DNA of 5,122 nucleotides from Acidimicrobiia bacterium (GCA_029857855.1 JAOUGG010000276.1:1-5122), one strand, 5' to 3'; shown: positions 1 through 4,840, counted from the stretch's first letter. Numbers and translations are program-made. The notes: generated from the sequence alone by a model not told the origin.

Positions 1-304
1 TCCATTGGCCGTCATCGACGCCGTCGCCGTCGAACTCGTCGGAGAACGTGAGCAGCCACGGTTCGCAGCTGTCGGTGGCCTCGGCTTCGACGGCGGGGGG
101 CGCCGCGGCGGAGGGGATGTCGGACTCGTCCACAACCGAGCCGCCGGTCAACCAGCTGCCGATGTAGCGCTGGGCGAGGAAGAGCCCGCCGATCATCAGG
201 AAGGCTCCGACGACCGACGAATTGGAGCGCACGAACGTGACGACGCGTTCGATCCGATCCCGGTAGTGGTGGTTCGGGAGTGTGAGGTTGGTGCTGTCGC
301 TCAC
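1..304 (-). CDS. Membrane-anchored GH16 glycoside hydrolase (N-terminal part, cut by window edge)
   Basis: Only the first 101 residues are present; the gene runs off the left edge. Translation from the GTG at 304 gives a short polar N-terminus, one hydrophobic segment at about residues 30-48 (VVGAFLMIGGLFLAQRYIG), a Ser/Ala/Pro/Glu-rich linker at about 55-80, and then WLLTFSDEFDGDGVDDGQW (83-101). A pattern of the type F-x-DEF-x-G-x-x-x-D-x-x-x-W is the usual opening of family 16 glycoside hydrolases (laminarinase/beta-glucanase type), which cleave beta-1,3/1,4-glucans or related polysaccharides. The catalytic ExDxxE motif would lie outside the window, so activity cannot be judged. The single hydrophobic segment has no obvious cleavage site and suggests a type II anchor with the enzyme outside the cell. 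GTG 304 is chosen because no start codon lies upstream in frame over at least six codons and a GGTGGG motif precedes it. A lectin-like (concanavalin-fold) protein without activity is the alternative. Confidence 0.72.
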   Translation of the reverse strand, partial: MSDSTNLTLPNHHYRDRIERVVTFVRSNSSVVGAFLMIGGLFLAQRYIGSWLTGGSVVDESDIPSAAAPPAVEAEATDSCEPWLLTFSDEFDGDGVDDGQW

Positions 305-312
305 GGTGCGCC

Positions 313-381
313 CACCATAGCCTTCGTCACGGCCCGGAGGGTTGCATGGGATGCGTCGCCGGTGGGCAAGGACCTATGGTG
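313..381. promoter_or_regulatory. Divergent start region with mirrored CTATGGTG boxes
   Basis: The 85-bp gap between two divergent genes contains CACCATAG at 313-320 and its exact reverse complement CTATGGTG at 374-381. On each strand the inner hexamer TATGGT lies exactly 9 bases before the start codon (305-313 before the GTG at 304; 381-389 before the ATG at 390). TATGGT fits the actinobacterial -10 pattern TANNNT, which would put transcription starts about 2-3 bases before each start codon. No convincing -35 element is visible at 16-19 bp on either side. The same bases also supply purine-rich GGTGGG and GGTGAGAGG, so a ribosome-binding role is an alternative. The promoter reading is inference. 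Confidence 0.35.
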
Positions 382-389
382 AGAGGTCT

Positions 390-839
390 ATGGCCTACCG
401 AACACCGTTGCGGGTGCGGTTCAACGAGATCGATCCGTACAGCCACGTGAACCACGCCGTGTACCTGACGTACTTCGAGTACGGGCGCACCGATGCATTG
501 GAGCGGGCCGGGATCCCGATCCAGCAACTGGCGGCCGACGGCATCCAACTGGTCATCACCAAGGTGGAGGTCAAGTTCATCCGACCGGCCCTGGCCGGCG
601 ACCATCTCGAGGTCGTGACGTTCCTGGCCGAGTCCCGACGAGCCAGTCACATCTGGCGTCAGCGGGTGGTGCGACCCGACGACGACGGCGGCGAGGTCAT
701 CCTGGTCGAAGGTGACATCACGATCGCGGTCGCTGACCCTCGGGGCCGACCGACCCGCCCGCCGGCGTGGCTGCAGGAGGCGTTCGTGAAGCTCGAGGGC
801 GGGGTCGAACCGGACGCTGCGCCGGAACCCGGGCACTGA
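390..839 (+). CDS. Acyl-CoA thioesterase, 4HBT hotdog-fold family (YbgC/FadM-like)
   Basis: The 149-residue protein is the usual size for a single hotdog domain. The family signature is clear near the N-terminus: V-R-F-N-E-I-D15-P-Y-S-H19-V-N21, followed by Y-L-T-Y-F-E30-Y-G-R33. In 4HBT thioesterases the Asp at the D15 position is the catalytic or water-positioning residue, with the H-V-N turn and the following long helix packing against the acyl-CoA. A second conserved stretch, V-E-V-K-F-I-R-P-A-L-A-G-D at 59-71, is the typical central beta-strand with the substrate-binding Arg-Pro. These enzymes hydrolyse acyl-CoA thioesters in the cytoplasm; the chain length or aryl specificity cannot be read here. 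ATG 390 is chosen over an upstream in-frame TTG at 342 because the signature sits about 15 residues from the N-terminus in this family and GAGAGG lies just upstream. It is the first gene of a probable operon, 25 bp before the next start. Confidence 0.9.
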   Translation: MAYRTPLRVRFNEIDPYSHVNHAVYLTYFEYGRTDALERAGIPIQQLAADGIQLVITKVEVKFIRPALAGDHLEVVTFLAESRRASHIWRQRVVRPDDDGGEVILVEGDITIAVADPRGRPTRPPAWLQEAFVKLEGGVEPDAAPEPGH

Positions 840-864
840 CCGGAGCGGGAACGGGAGGAAAGCG

Positions 865-1128
865 GTGTCGTTCTTCGGAGTCGGTGATCAGGACTGGGTG
901 GAGCTCGACATCGACGTGGTCGAGCGGCGGGGCGCGGCCGGGCTCGTTGCGGCGCTGGAAGACAACCGGGCCGCCGTGTCGGCTGCCATCGGCTCGCCGT
1001 TCGAGGTGGAGTTCGCCGCCGACGGTTCGATCATCGTCGCCGGTGTCCGCCGCCGCTATCGGGCGGAGGTGGACCGCACCGGCCGTCTCCTGTTCACTGG
1101 AATACTCGATCCCGACGGACCGCTGTAG
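865..1128 (+). CDS. Hypothetical 87-residue protein, unknown function
   Basis: I do not recognise this family. A strong ribosome-binding site (GGGAGGAAAG, 853-862) sits just before the GTG start at 865, and codon use matches the neighbours, which supports a real gene. The product is small, acidic at the N-terminus (D-Q-D-W-V-E-L-D), cysteine-free, and has no signal peptide or membrane segment. By eye it has one amphipathic helix (about 20-42, Ala-rich) followed by four short beta-strands alternating with turns (about 46-51, 55-60, 64-70 and 73-79), a helix-plus-beta-meander layout. It lies 25 bp after the thioesterase stop and 54 bp before the MBL hydrolase, all on the same strand, so co-transcription is likely. 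A role linked to either neighbour is possible but nothing in the sequence shows it. Confidence 0.75.
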   Translation: MSFFGVGDQDWVELDIDVVERRGAAGLVAALEDNRAAVSAAIGSPFEVEFAADGSIIVAGVRRRYRAEVDRTGRLLFTGILDPDGPL

Positions 1129-1135
1129 GGATCGG

Positions 1136-1159
1136 TCGGCCCCCGGCCGAGACGGCCGA
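1136..1159 (+). promoter_or_regulatory. Intercistronic hairpin with two alternative 3' arms
   Basis: TCGGCC (1136-1141) can pair perfectly with GGCCGA at 1145-1150 across a 3-base loop, or with a second GGCCGA at 1154-1159 across a 12-base loop. The second arm comes from a tandem CGGCCGAG repeat (1144-1151 and 1153-1160). It lies between the stop of the 87-residue protein and the ribosome-binding site GAAAGG (1172-1177) of the MBL gene. No T-run follows, so an intrinsic terminator is unlikely. It could tune message stability or translation, which is inference; chance in GC-rich DNA is also possible. Confidence 0.35.
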
Positions 1160-1182
1160 GGTAGAGGTAACGAAAGGCGTGC

Positions 1183-2211
1183 ATGGCCATCGAGTTCAAC
1201 ACCGACTTCGAACCCCGGTACCGGGAGGTCGTCGAGCTGTCGCCCCTGGTTCGCCGTGTGGTGGCGGAGAACCCCAACCCGTTCACGTTCACCGGGACCG
1301 GGGTGTACATCATCGGGCGGGGCGACGTGGCGGTGATCGATCCCGGCCCCGACCTCGACACCCACCTCGACGCGGTCGAGGCCGCCCTCGGGCCGGACGA
1401 GCGGGTGAGCCACCTGCTCATCACCCACACCCACACCGATCACACCGCCGGTGTGGAGTCCATGCAGTCGCGGACCGACGCCCCGACCCACGGATTCGGC
1501 CCCCACGGCCTGATTCCGGAGGCCGACGCGCTCGACCGGGTCTCGTTCGACGAATACTTCACCGCCGAGGAGAACGAGGCGTTCGAGAAGGCCTGGGCCG
1601 AGATTCCCGAAGAGCTCAAACGGGAGGGTCCCGACGCCGACTTCGTGCCCGACGTCGTGGTTGGCGACGATGACGTGATCGCCGGGAACGGCTGGACCAT
1701 CGAGGTGGTGCACACGCCGGGGCACACCTCGAACCACGTCTGCTATGGGTTGCGCGAGGAGTCGCTACTGTTCACCGGGGACCACGTCATGGGTTGGGCC
1801 ACGTCGGTCATCTCGCCGCCTGACGGCGATCTGTTCGACTATCTGGCCAGCCTCGAAAAGCTGCTCACCCGCGACGATGTGCGCTACTGGCCCACCCACG
1901 GCCCGGCCATCGATGATCCGCACACCTACGTGCGGAGCTTCATCGACCACCGCCGGTCCCGGGAACAGCAGATCGTCGATCGTCTGGCCGACGGCCCGAG
2001 CACGATCAAGGACCTGGTGCCCGGTATGTACCACGACGTCGACAAGCGCCTGTGGCGGGCGGCGGCCAACTCGGTGTTCTCCCACCTGCTGGCCCTGCAG
2101 CGAGCGGGCCGGGTGACGGCTCCGGGAACAGCAGCCGGCGAGCCCGGCCGGTCCGGTGGAGTCGATGACCGGCCGGGCACGATCACGTCGCGCTGGGCGC
2201 TGCTCGGATGA
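1183..2211 (+). CDS. Metallo-beta-lactamase-fold hydrolase, LACTB2-like, with winged-helix C-terminus
   Basis: This 342-residue cytoplasmic protein has a full set of MBL-fold metal ligands: H82-x-H84-x-D86-H87 in THTHTDH, H181 in HTPGH, D200 in LFTGDH and H239 in PTHGP. A binuclear (normally zinc) hydrolytic centre is therefore expected. The first strands (about 39-54, ending IDPGP) are also typical. After the catalytic domain, about residues 245-312 resemble the LACTB2-type winged-helix module (R-x-x-Q-I-V-D-x-L, then a helix with Ser-x-H-L-L-x-L-Q-R-x-G-R-V). Two oddities: an acidic insert at about 95-165 between the second and third metal motifs, and a Gly/Pro/Arg-rich tail at 313-342 beyond the usual end. 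The LACTB2 family includes single-strand-specific endoribonucleases, but many bacterial members have unknown substrates; a thioester or small-molecule hydrolase is equally possible given the thioesterase upstream. ATG 1183 is supported by GAAAGG 5 bases upstream. Confidence 0.9.
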   Translation: MAIEFNTDFEPRYREVVELSPLVRRVVAENPNPFTFTGTGVYIIGRGDVAVIDPGPDLDTHLDAVEAALGPDERVSHLLITHTHTDHTAGVESMQSRTDAPTHGFGPHGLIPEADALDRVSFDEYFTAEENEAFEKAWAEIPEELKREGPDADFVPDVVVGDDDVIAGNGWTIEVVHTPGHTSNHVCYGLREESLLFTGDHVMGWATSVISPPDGDLFDYLASLEKLLTRDDVRYWPTHGPAIDDPHTYVRSFIDHRRSREQQIVDRLADGPSTIKDLVPGMYHDVDKRLWRAAANSVFSHLLALQRAGRVTAPGTAAGEPGRSGGVDDRPGTITSRWALLG

Positions 2212-2250
2212 AGCGGCCTTCGCACGTTCGTAACACGGGTGGATTGACCC

Positions 2251-2280
2251 TTGACGCGCAGGGCTGCGAACTGACAGGGT
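2251..2280 (+). promoter_or_regulatory. Possible sigma-70-type promoter in the convergent gap
   Basis: TTGACG (2251-2256) and CAGGGT (2275-2280) are separated by 18 bp. TTGAC matches the vegetative -35 well; CAGGGT keeps the key A2 and T6 of the -10 but not the first T. It is preceded by another TTGAC at 2244-2248. If used, transcription would begin near 2287 and read into the inverted repeats at 2332-2399, with no protein gene ahead on this strand. Weak by sequence alone. Confidence 0.28.
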
Positions 2281-2286
2281 GACTGT

Positions 2287-2408
2287 TCGGCAACAGTGTT
2301 CGGCCTTGCCGCTTGAACCCGTTGCCAATCCGGAGGGGATCGCGTTCGGACCCGCTTACTTGTTGGAGAGCAGGCGGAAAATGCAACGCGATTCCCTCCT
2401 TGGGTTTT
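2287..2408 (+). ncRNA. Candidate structured small RNA or structured terminator region
   Basis: No gene fits the 195-bp gap 2212-2406 between two convergent operons, but the second half is dense in pairing. GGCAAC (2289-2294) pairs with GTTGCC (2321-2326). Inside it, GTTCGGC (2298-2304) pairs with GCCG plus AAC (2308-2311, 2316-2318) with a CTTG bulge. Then comes the long 2332-2346/2385-2399 helix, with CCGCTT (2352-2357) pairing with AGGCGG (2372-2377) inside it. CCTTGGGTTTT follows on the plus strand, a loose T-rich tail. A promoter-like element lies upstream at 2251-2280. Together these allow a plus-strand RNA of about 120 nt whose 3' end would be antisense to the last bases of modC. No known RNA family (tRNA, tmRNA, SRP RNA) was recognised. 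A read-through terminator zone is the plainer alternative. Confidence 0.25.
2332..2399. repeat. Long inverted repeat, 15-bp arms, downstream of modC
   Basis: Positions 2332-2346 (GGAGGGGATCGCGTT) pair with 2385-2399 (AACGCGATTCCCTCC) over 15 consecutive pairs, 14 Watson-Crick and one G-T (2338/2393). The 38-base loop holds a smaller stem (2352-2357/2372-2377). The repeat begins 7 bases past the modC stop codon (2407-2409, minus) and is the strongest inverted repeat in the window. For the minus strand it lacks a following T-run; for the plus strand TTGGGTTTT follows. It may terminate or protect the mod transcript 3' end, act as a bidirectional terminator for the convergent operons, or be part of a small RNA. 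Confidence 0.7.
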
Positions 2409-3135
2409 AGTCGGTGGGGGCGAGCATGTCGCGGAGCCACCCGATTTTCCTCTGTCGACCCAGTTCCTCAGCGGTTCCCGTGGCCACCACCCGCCCGTGG
2501 TCGAGCGCCACGACCTGATCGGCGGTCGAGGCGTGCAACCGGCCGTGGGTGACGACGATCTGGATCTGGCCCGGTGGCCGAAGCTGATCGATCGTCTCGC
2601 GGAGCTGATGGCGATTGGCGGCGTCGACGTTCGACAGCGGCTCGTCGAGCAACAAGAGTGACGGTCGGGTTACGACGGCGCGGGCGATCGCCACCCGCTG
2701 CCGTTGACCGCCCGAGAGCTGGTTGGGCTTGCGATCGGCCAGATGGTCCAACCCCGCCGCCTCGAGCGCCGCCAACGCCTGATCGCGTTGCACTCGGCGT
2801 GACAGACCCCGGTCGCGATAGCGAAGGCCGAACGCCACGTTGTCGACAACGGTGAAGTGGGGAAACAGCAACGCGTTCTGCGGCACCAGTGCCAGGTCCC
2901 GCTGCTCCGGTGTGAGCCGGATCCCGTCGGCCGGGCGATCCCACACGGTTCCGTTGACCACGATCTCGCCGCCGCTCAGCGGCACGACCCCGGCCAGCAC
3001 GTTCAGCAGCGTGGTTTTGCCCGAACCGTTTGGCCCGACGACGGCCACGGTTGTTCCGGTTCCGGCCGTCAGCACTGCCGCCAGGGAGAAGGCGGCGACG
3101 CCGGCCTTGACGTTTGCCTCGAGCCCAGGGTTCAT
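2407..3135 (-). CDS. modC: Molybdate-type ABC transporter ATP-binding protein ModC (short form)
   Basis: The 242-residue ATPase powers uptake from the cytoplasmic face. All ABC motifs are present: Walker A GPNGSGKT (34-41), Q-loop Q86 in LVPQNALLFPH, signature LSGGQRQRVAIARA (140-153), Walker B LLLLDE (160-165), D-loop SNVD (168-171) and H-loop H197. The N-terminal layout, with short strands before Walker A and F-S-L-x-A-x-L, is that of ModC/CysA-like importers. The chain ends soon after the nucleotide-binding domain, so the C-terminal MOP/TOBE oxyanion-sensing domain of long ModC (about 350 residues in E. coli) is missing, as in the short archaeal ModC type. The residue after H197 is Gly (VTHGRL) rather than the common Asp. 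The ATG overlaps the modB TGA stop (ATGA, 3132-3135), indicating translational coupling. Assignment to molybdate rests on modA and modB next to it; tungstate or another oxyanion remains possible. Confidence 0.88.
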   Translation of the reverse strand: MNPGLEANVKAGVAAFSLAAVLTAGTGTTVAVVGPNGSGKTTLLNVLAGVVPLSGGEIVVNGTVWDRPADGIRLTPEQRDLALVPQNALLFPHFTVVDNVAFGLRYRDRGLSRRVQRDQALAALEAAGLDHLADRKPNQLSGGQRQRVAIARAVVTRPSLLLLDEPLSNVDAANRHQLRETIDQLRPPGQIQIVVTHGRLHASTADQVVALDHGRVVATGTAEELGRQRKIGWLRDMLAPTD

Positions 3136-3914
3136 CGGCGCGGGATCCAGCGGTCGCGCAGGGTGATCAGCACGGTGAGCGACACGATCAGCATGAGAAT
3201 ACTCACCGCCACCGCCCGATCCTGGGTGTCGGGGTTCTCGAGGGCCAGTGCGATCTCGAGGGGCAGGGTCTGGGTCGACCCCTCGGTGTTCCCGGCGAAG
3301 GTGATCGTTGCGCCGAACTCACCGAGGGCCCGGGCCCAGGCCAGGATGGCTCCGGCCAGAATGCCGGGTCGGGCCAACGGCAGGCTGATGCGCCACCACC
3401 GGGCCAGGGGCGGTGCGCCGAGGGTGGCGGCAAGCTGCTCGTAGCCGGGATCGGTCGACCGGAGTGTGCCCTCGACGGTCAGTACGAGAAACGGGGTTGC
3501 CACCACTGCGGCAGCCAGGATCGCGCCGGCCATCGTGGAGGTCAGGCCGATGCCGGTCAGCTCCCCGAACAGCGTGCGGCGACCGAAGGCGGAGGTGAGG
3601 GCCACCCCGGTGACGACGGGCGGGAGAACCAGGGGCACCGTGATGATGGTGCGTACGATCGGCTTGCCCCAGAAGTCCATGTTGGCCAGGGCGAACGCCA
3701 TAGGCACGCCGAGAATTACCGCCAGGGCGGTGGCGGCGAGGCTGACGATGACCGAGACCCGCCCGGCGGCCACCGTTTCCGGTGCCGTGAACTGGGTGAA
3801 CAGCGTTGACCACGGCGCGTCGGCCAGGAGAGCCACGACGGGAATCACGAACACCAGAACCCCGAGGCCGGCCACGGCCAGCACCGCAGGCGGGGGTCGA
3901 CGGAGCGCCGTCAT
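3132..3914 (-). CDS. modB: Molybdate-type ABC transporter permease ModB
   Basis: The 260-residue membrane protein has about six hydrophobic segments (about 10-30, 52-77, 90-110, 127-147, 183-205 and 236-252). The EAA loop that docks on the ATPase is clear, with E159, G166, I176, L178 and P179 in the standard spacing. E-F-G-A-T-I-T-F-A-G-N at 199-209 and P-L-V-L-P-P-V-V-T-G at 94-103 are characteristic of the ModB/CysT permease group. It would form a homodimeric channel with two ModC subunits. Two starts are possible: ATG 3914, preceded by GGCGGA with a 7-base gap, and in-frame GTG 3932, which adds six residues (MTADDT). I prefer ATG because the GTG codon lies inside a perfect 10-bp hairpin arm and lacks a ribosome-binding site. 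The gene follows modA by 48 bp (30 bp if the GTG is used) and overlaps modC by 4. Confidence 0.9.
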   Translation of the reverse strand: MTALRRPPPAVLAVAGLGVLVFVIPVVALLADAPWSTLFTQFTAPETVAAGRVSVIVSLAATALAVILGVPMAFALANMDFWGKPIVRTIITVPLVLPPVVTGVALTSAFGRRTLFGELTGIGLTSTMAGAILAAAVVATPFLVLTVEGTLRSTDPGYEQLAATLGAPPLARWWRISLPLARPGILAGAILAWARALGEFGATITFAGNTEGSTQTLPLEIALALENPDTQDRAVAVSILMLIVSLTVLITLRDRWIPRR

Positions 3915-3971
3915 GGTGTCATCCGCCGTCACCGGGCAGGATCGCCGTCGGGCTGCCCGGTGTCATCCGCC
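3915..3971 (-). repeat. 13-bp direct repeat spanning the modA stop and modB ribosome-binding site
   Basis: On the minus strand GGCGGATGACACC occurs twice, at 3971-3959 and 3927-3915, offset by 44 bp with no mismatch. The first copy carries the final two codons and TGA stop of modA; the second carries GGCGGA directly before the modB ATG. Removing one 44-bp unit would leave modA-TGA-CACC-ATG-modB, a normal tight operon junction. This suggests the hairpin-bearing 44 bp was gained by duplication or insertion, which is inference. Confidence 0.75.
3930..3962 (-). promoter_or_regulatory. Hairpin between modA and modB
   Basis: CACCGGGCAG and CTGCCCGGTG (minus strand, 3962-3953 and 3939-3930) form a perfect GC-rich 10-bp stem with a 13-base loop. 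The stem starts one base after the modA TGA stop and ends 15 bases before the modB ATG; it buries the alternative GTG start at 3932. No T-run follows, so full termination is not expected. Stem-loops between a binding-protein gene and its permease gene are known to raise expression of the binding protein by stabilising the upstream message, and that role fits here. Confidence 0.6.
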
Positions 3972-4739
3972 CACCGGCCCGAAGTCGAGCTGTTCGAAGA
4001 GTTCGGCCACCTCGTCGGATGCGAGATAGCGGGCCAGGTCGACGGTCGAGCGCTCACTGTCGAGTTGGACCATGGTCACCGTCACTTGTGGCGCGCCGGC
4101 CAGCGGGATCTGGATGACGGCGTCGGTGACAGCGGCGTCGGTCCGGTACACGAACCCCGCGTCGACTTCGCCGGCCGAAACCTTGGTCAGCACCGAACGC
4201 ACGTTGGCTTCCTCCGTCGACCGCCCGATGGCGTAGCCGTTGGCCGCCAGGTAGTCGTCGGTGGCGTCACCACAGGGCACGCCGGTGGCGCATCGGGCGG
4301 TCAGGACGTCGTCGTCGATCAGATCCTCGGGGCCGTCGATTCCGGCCGGATTGTCGACGGGAACGGTCAGGGTCAGTTCGTTGGTGGCGAGGGGAATCGG
4401 GGGAGCGGCGGTCGGGTAGATCAGGTCGTCGAGGAACGAGGCGTCGGCCGCGACGAGGATCGACGCGTCGGCACCGCTGTTGACCTGCCGGACCAGTGCG
4501 TTGGTGCCCGCCAGGTTCATGCGGAGATCCACCTCGGGGTTGTCGCGCTCATAACGATCCTCGACCAGTTCCATGATGTCGGCCAACGACGAGGCCGCGT
4601 ACACATCGATCGACCGTCGGCCGTCGTCGGTTGAGCAGCCGACGGCGCCCGACAACAGCACGAGCGACAGGCCGATCGAACAGCCGACCAGCGTGTTGCG
4701 GCCGGTCCGAACCTCGGAGCGTCGTGGCGTCCGGCCCAT
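3963..4739 (-). CDS. modA: Molybdate-type ABC transporter substrate-binding lipoprotein ModA
   Basis: The 258-residue protein begins with a basic N-terminus (MGRTPRRSEVRTGR), a hydrophobic stretch at about 17-33 and a lipobox A-V-G-C35, so it should be lipid-anchored outside the cytoplasmic membrane. The mature part shows ModA family landmarks: V-Y-A-A-S50-S51-L early, N-L-A-G-T79-N-A-L-V-R-Q-V with G-A-D-A-S-I-L-V-A-A-D (89-99), T-L-T-V-P-V at 123-128, and V-L-T-K-V-S-A-G-E-V-D-A-G-F-V-Y198-R-T-D-A (183-202). In E. coli ModA two serines, backbone amides and a tyrosine bind the oxyanion; here S50/S51 and Y198 fit, while the second serine position appears to be Thr79. ATG 4739 is chosen because it gives a proper signal peptide; the frame stays open to 4973 but that extension overlaps cysS and is unlike protein. 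The promoter lies just upstream. Molybdate or tungstate cannot be told apart. Confidence 0.9.
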   Translation of the reverse strand: MGRTPRRSEVRTGRNTLVGCSIGLSLVLLSGAVGCSTDDGRRSIDVYAASSLADIMELVEDRYERDNPEVDLRMNLAGTNALVRQVNSGADASILVAADASFLDDLIYPTAAPPIPLATNELTLTVPVDNPAGIDGPEDLIDDDVLTARCATGVPCGDATDDYLAANGYAIGRSTEEANVRSVLTKVSAGEVDAGFVYRTDAAVTDAVIQIPLAGAPQVTVTMVQLDSERSTVDLARYLASDEVAELFEQLDFGPVGG

Positions 4740-4749
4740 CACCGGACCA

Positions 4750-4780
4750 AGGGTAGAGGGCCACCCGGGCGGCCACGCAA
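4750..4780 (-). promoter_or_regulatory. Putative modA promoter
   Basis: On the minus strand TTGCGT (4780-4775) and TACCCT (4755-4750) are 19 bp apart; the hexamers fit actinobacterial -35 and TANNNT -10 patterns loosely. The -10 ends 10 bases before the modA ATG, so the leader would be only a few bases long, consistent with the lack of a Shine-Dalgarno before the ATG. A molybdenum-cofactor riboswitch is therefore unlikely to fit between this promoter and the gene. Confidence 0.35.
4759..4774. promoter_or_regulatory. Palindrome in the modA promoter spacer (possible operator)
   Basis: GGCCACCCGGGCGGCC is a 16-bp palindrome with one mismatched pair (A4763/C4770), centred on CCCGGG. It fills most of the spacer between the proposed modA -35 and -10 elements, where a repressor would block polymerase. 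It does not look like the E. coli ModE site. Because GC-rich DNA produces such palindromes often, an operator role is only a suggestion. Confidence 0.25.
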
Positions 4781-4840
4781 CCAACCCTGATCGCGTCTTC
4801 CGGGCGCTCGGAATTGCCTGTGAGGGTGAAATCGGCCGGG

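Noticed and set aside
342..389. Upstream TTG start for the thioesterase (16 extra residues).
   Set aside because: The hotdog signature would move away from its usual N-terminal position, and the ATG at 390 has a better purine-rich motif in front.
718..1737. Long open frame (339 codons) on the minus strand across the thioesterase end, the small gene and the MBL gene.
   Set aside because: It is antisense to three well-supported genes, has an Arg/Gly/Pro/Val/His-rich composition typical of GC-rich shadow frames, and shows no recognisable motif.
2282..2297. ACTGTT-CGGC-AACAGT hairpin as an intrinsic terminator of the MBL operon.
   Set aside because: The 6-bp stem is AT-containing and is not followed by a T-run. 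It also competes with the 2289-2294/2321-2326 pairing, so it is not called as a terminator.
2212..2406. A tRNA or integron attC site in the convergent gap.
   Set aside because: GTTCGGACC- and GTCCGAAC-like stretches suggested a T-arm, but the conserved A58 and the 5-bp T-stem are missing on both strands. No RYYYAAC/GTTRRRY pair with proper spacing exists for attC.
2313..2552. Plus-strand open frame of 79 codons across the inverted repeat into modC.
   Set aside because: Arg/Pro-rich shadow composition, antisense to modC, and no ribosome-binding site suited to its start.
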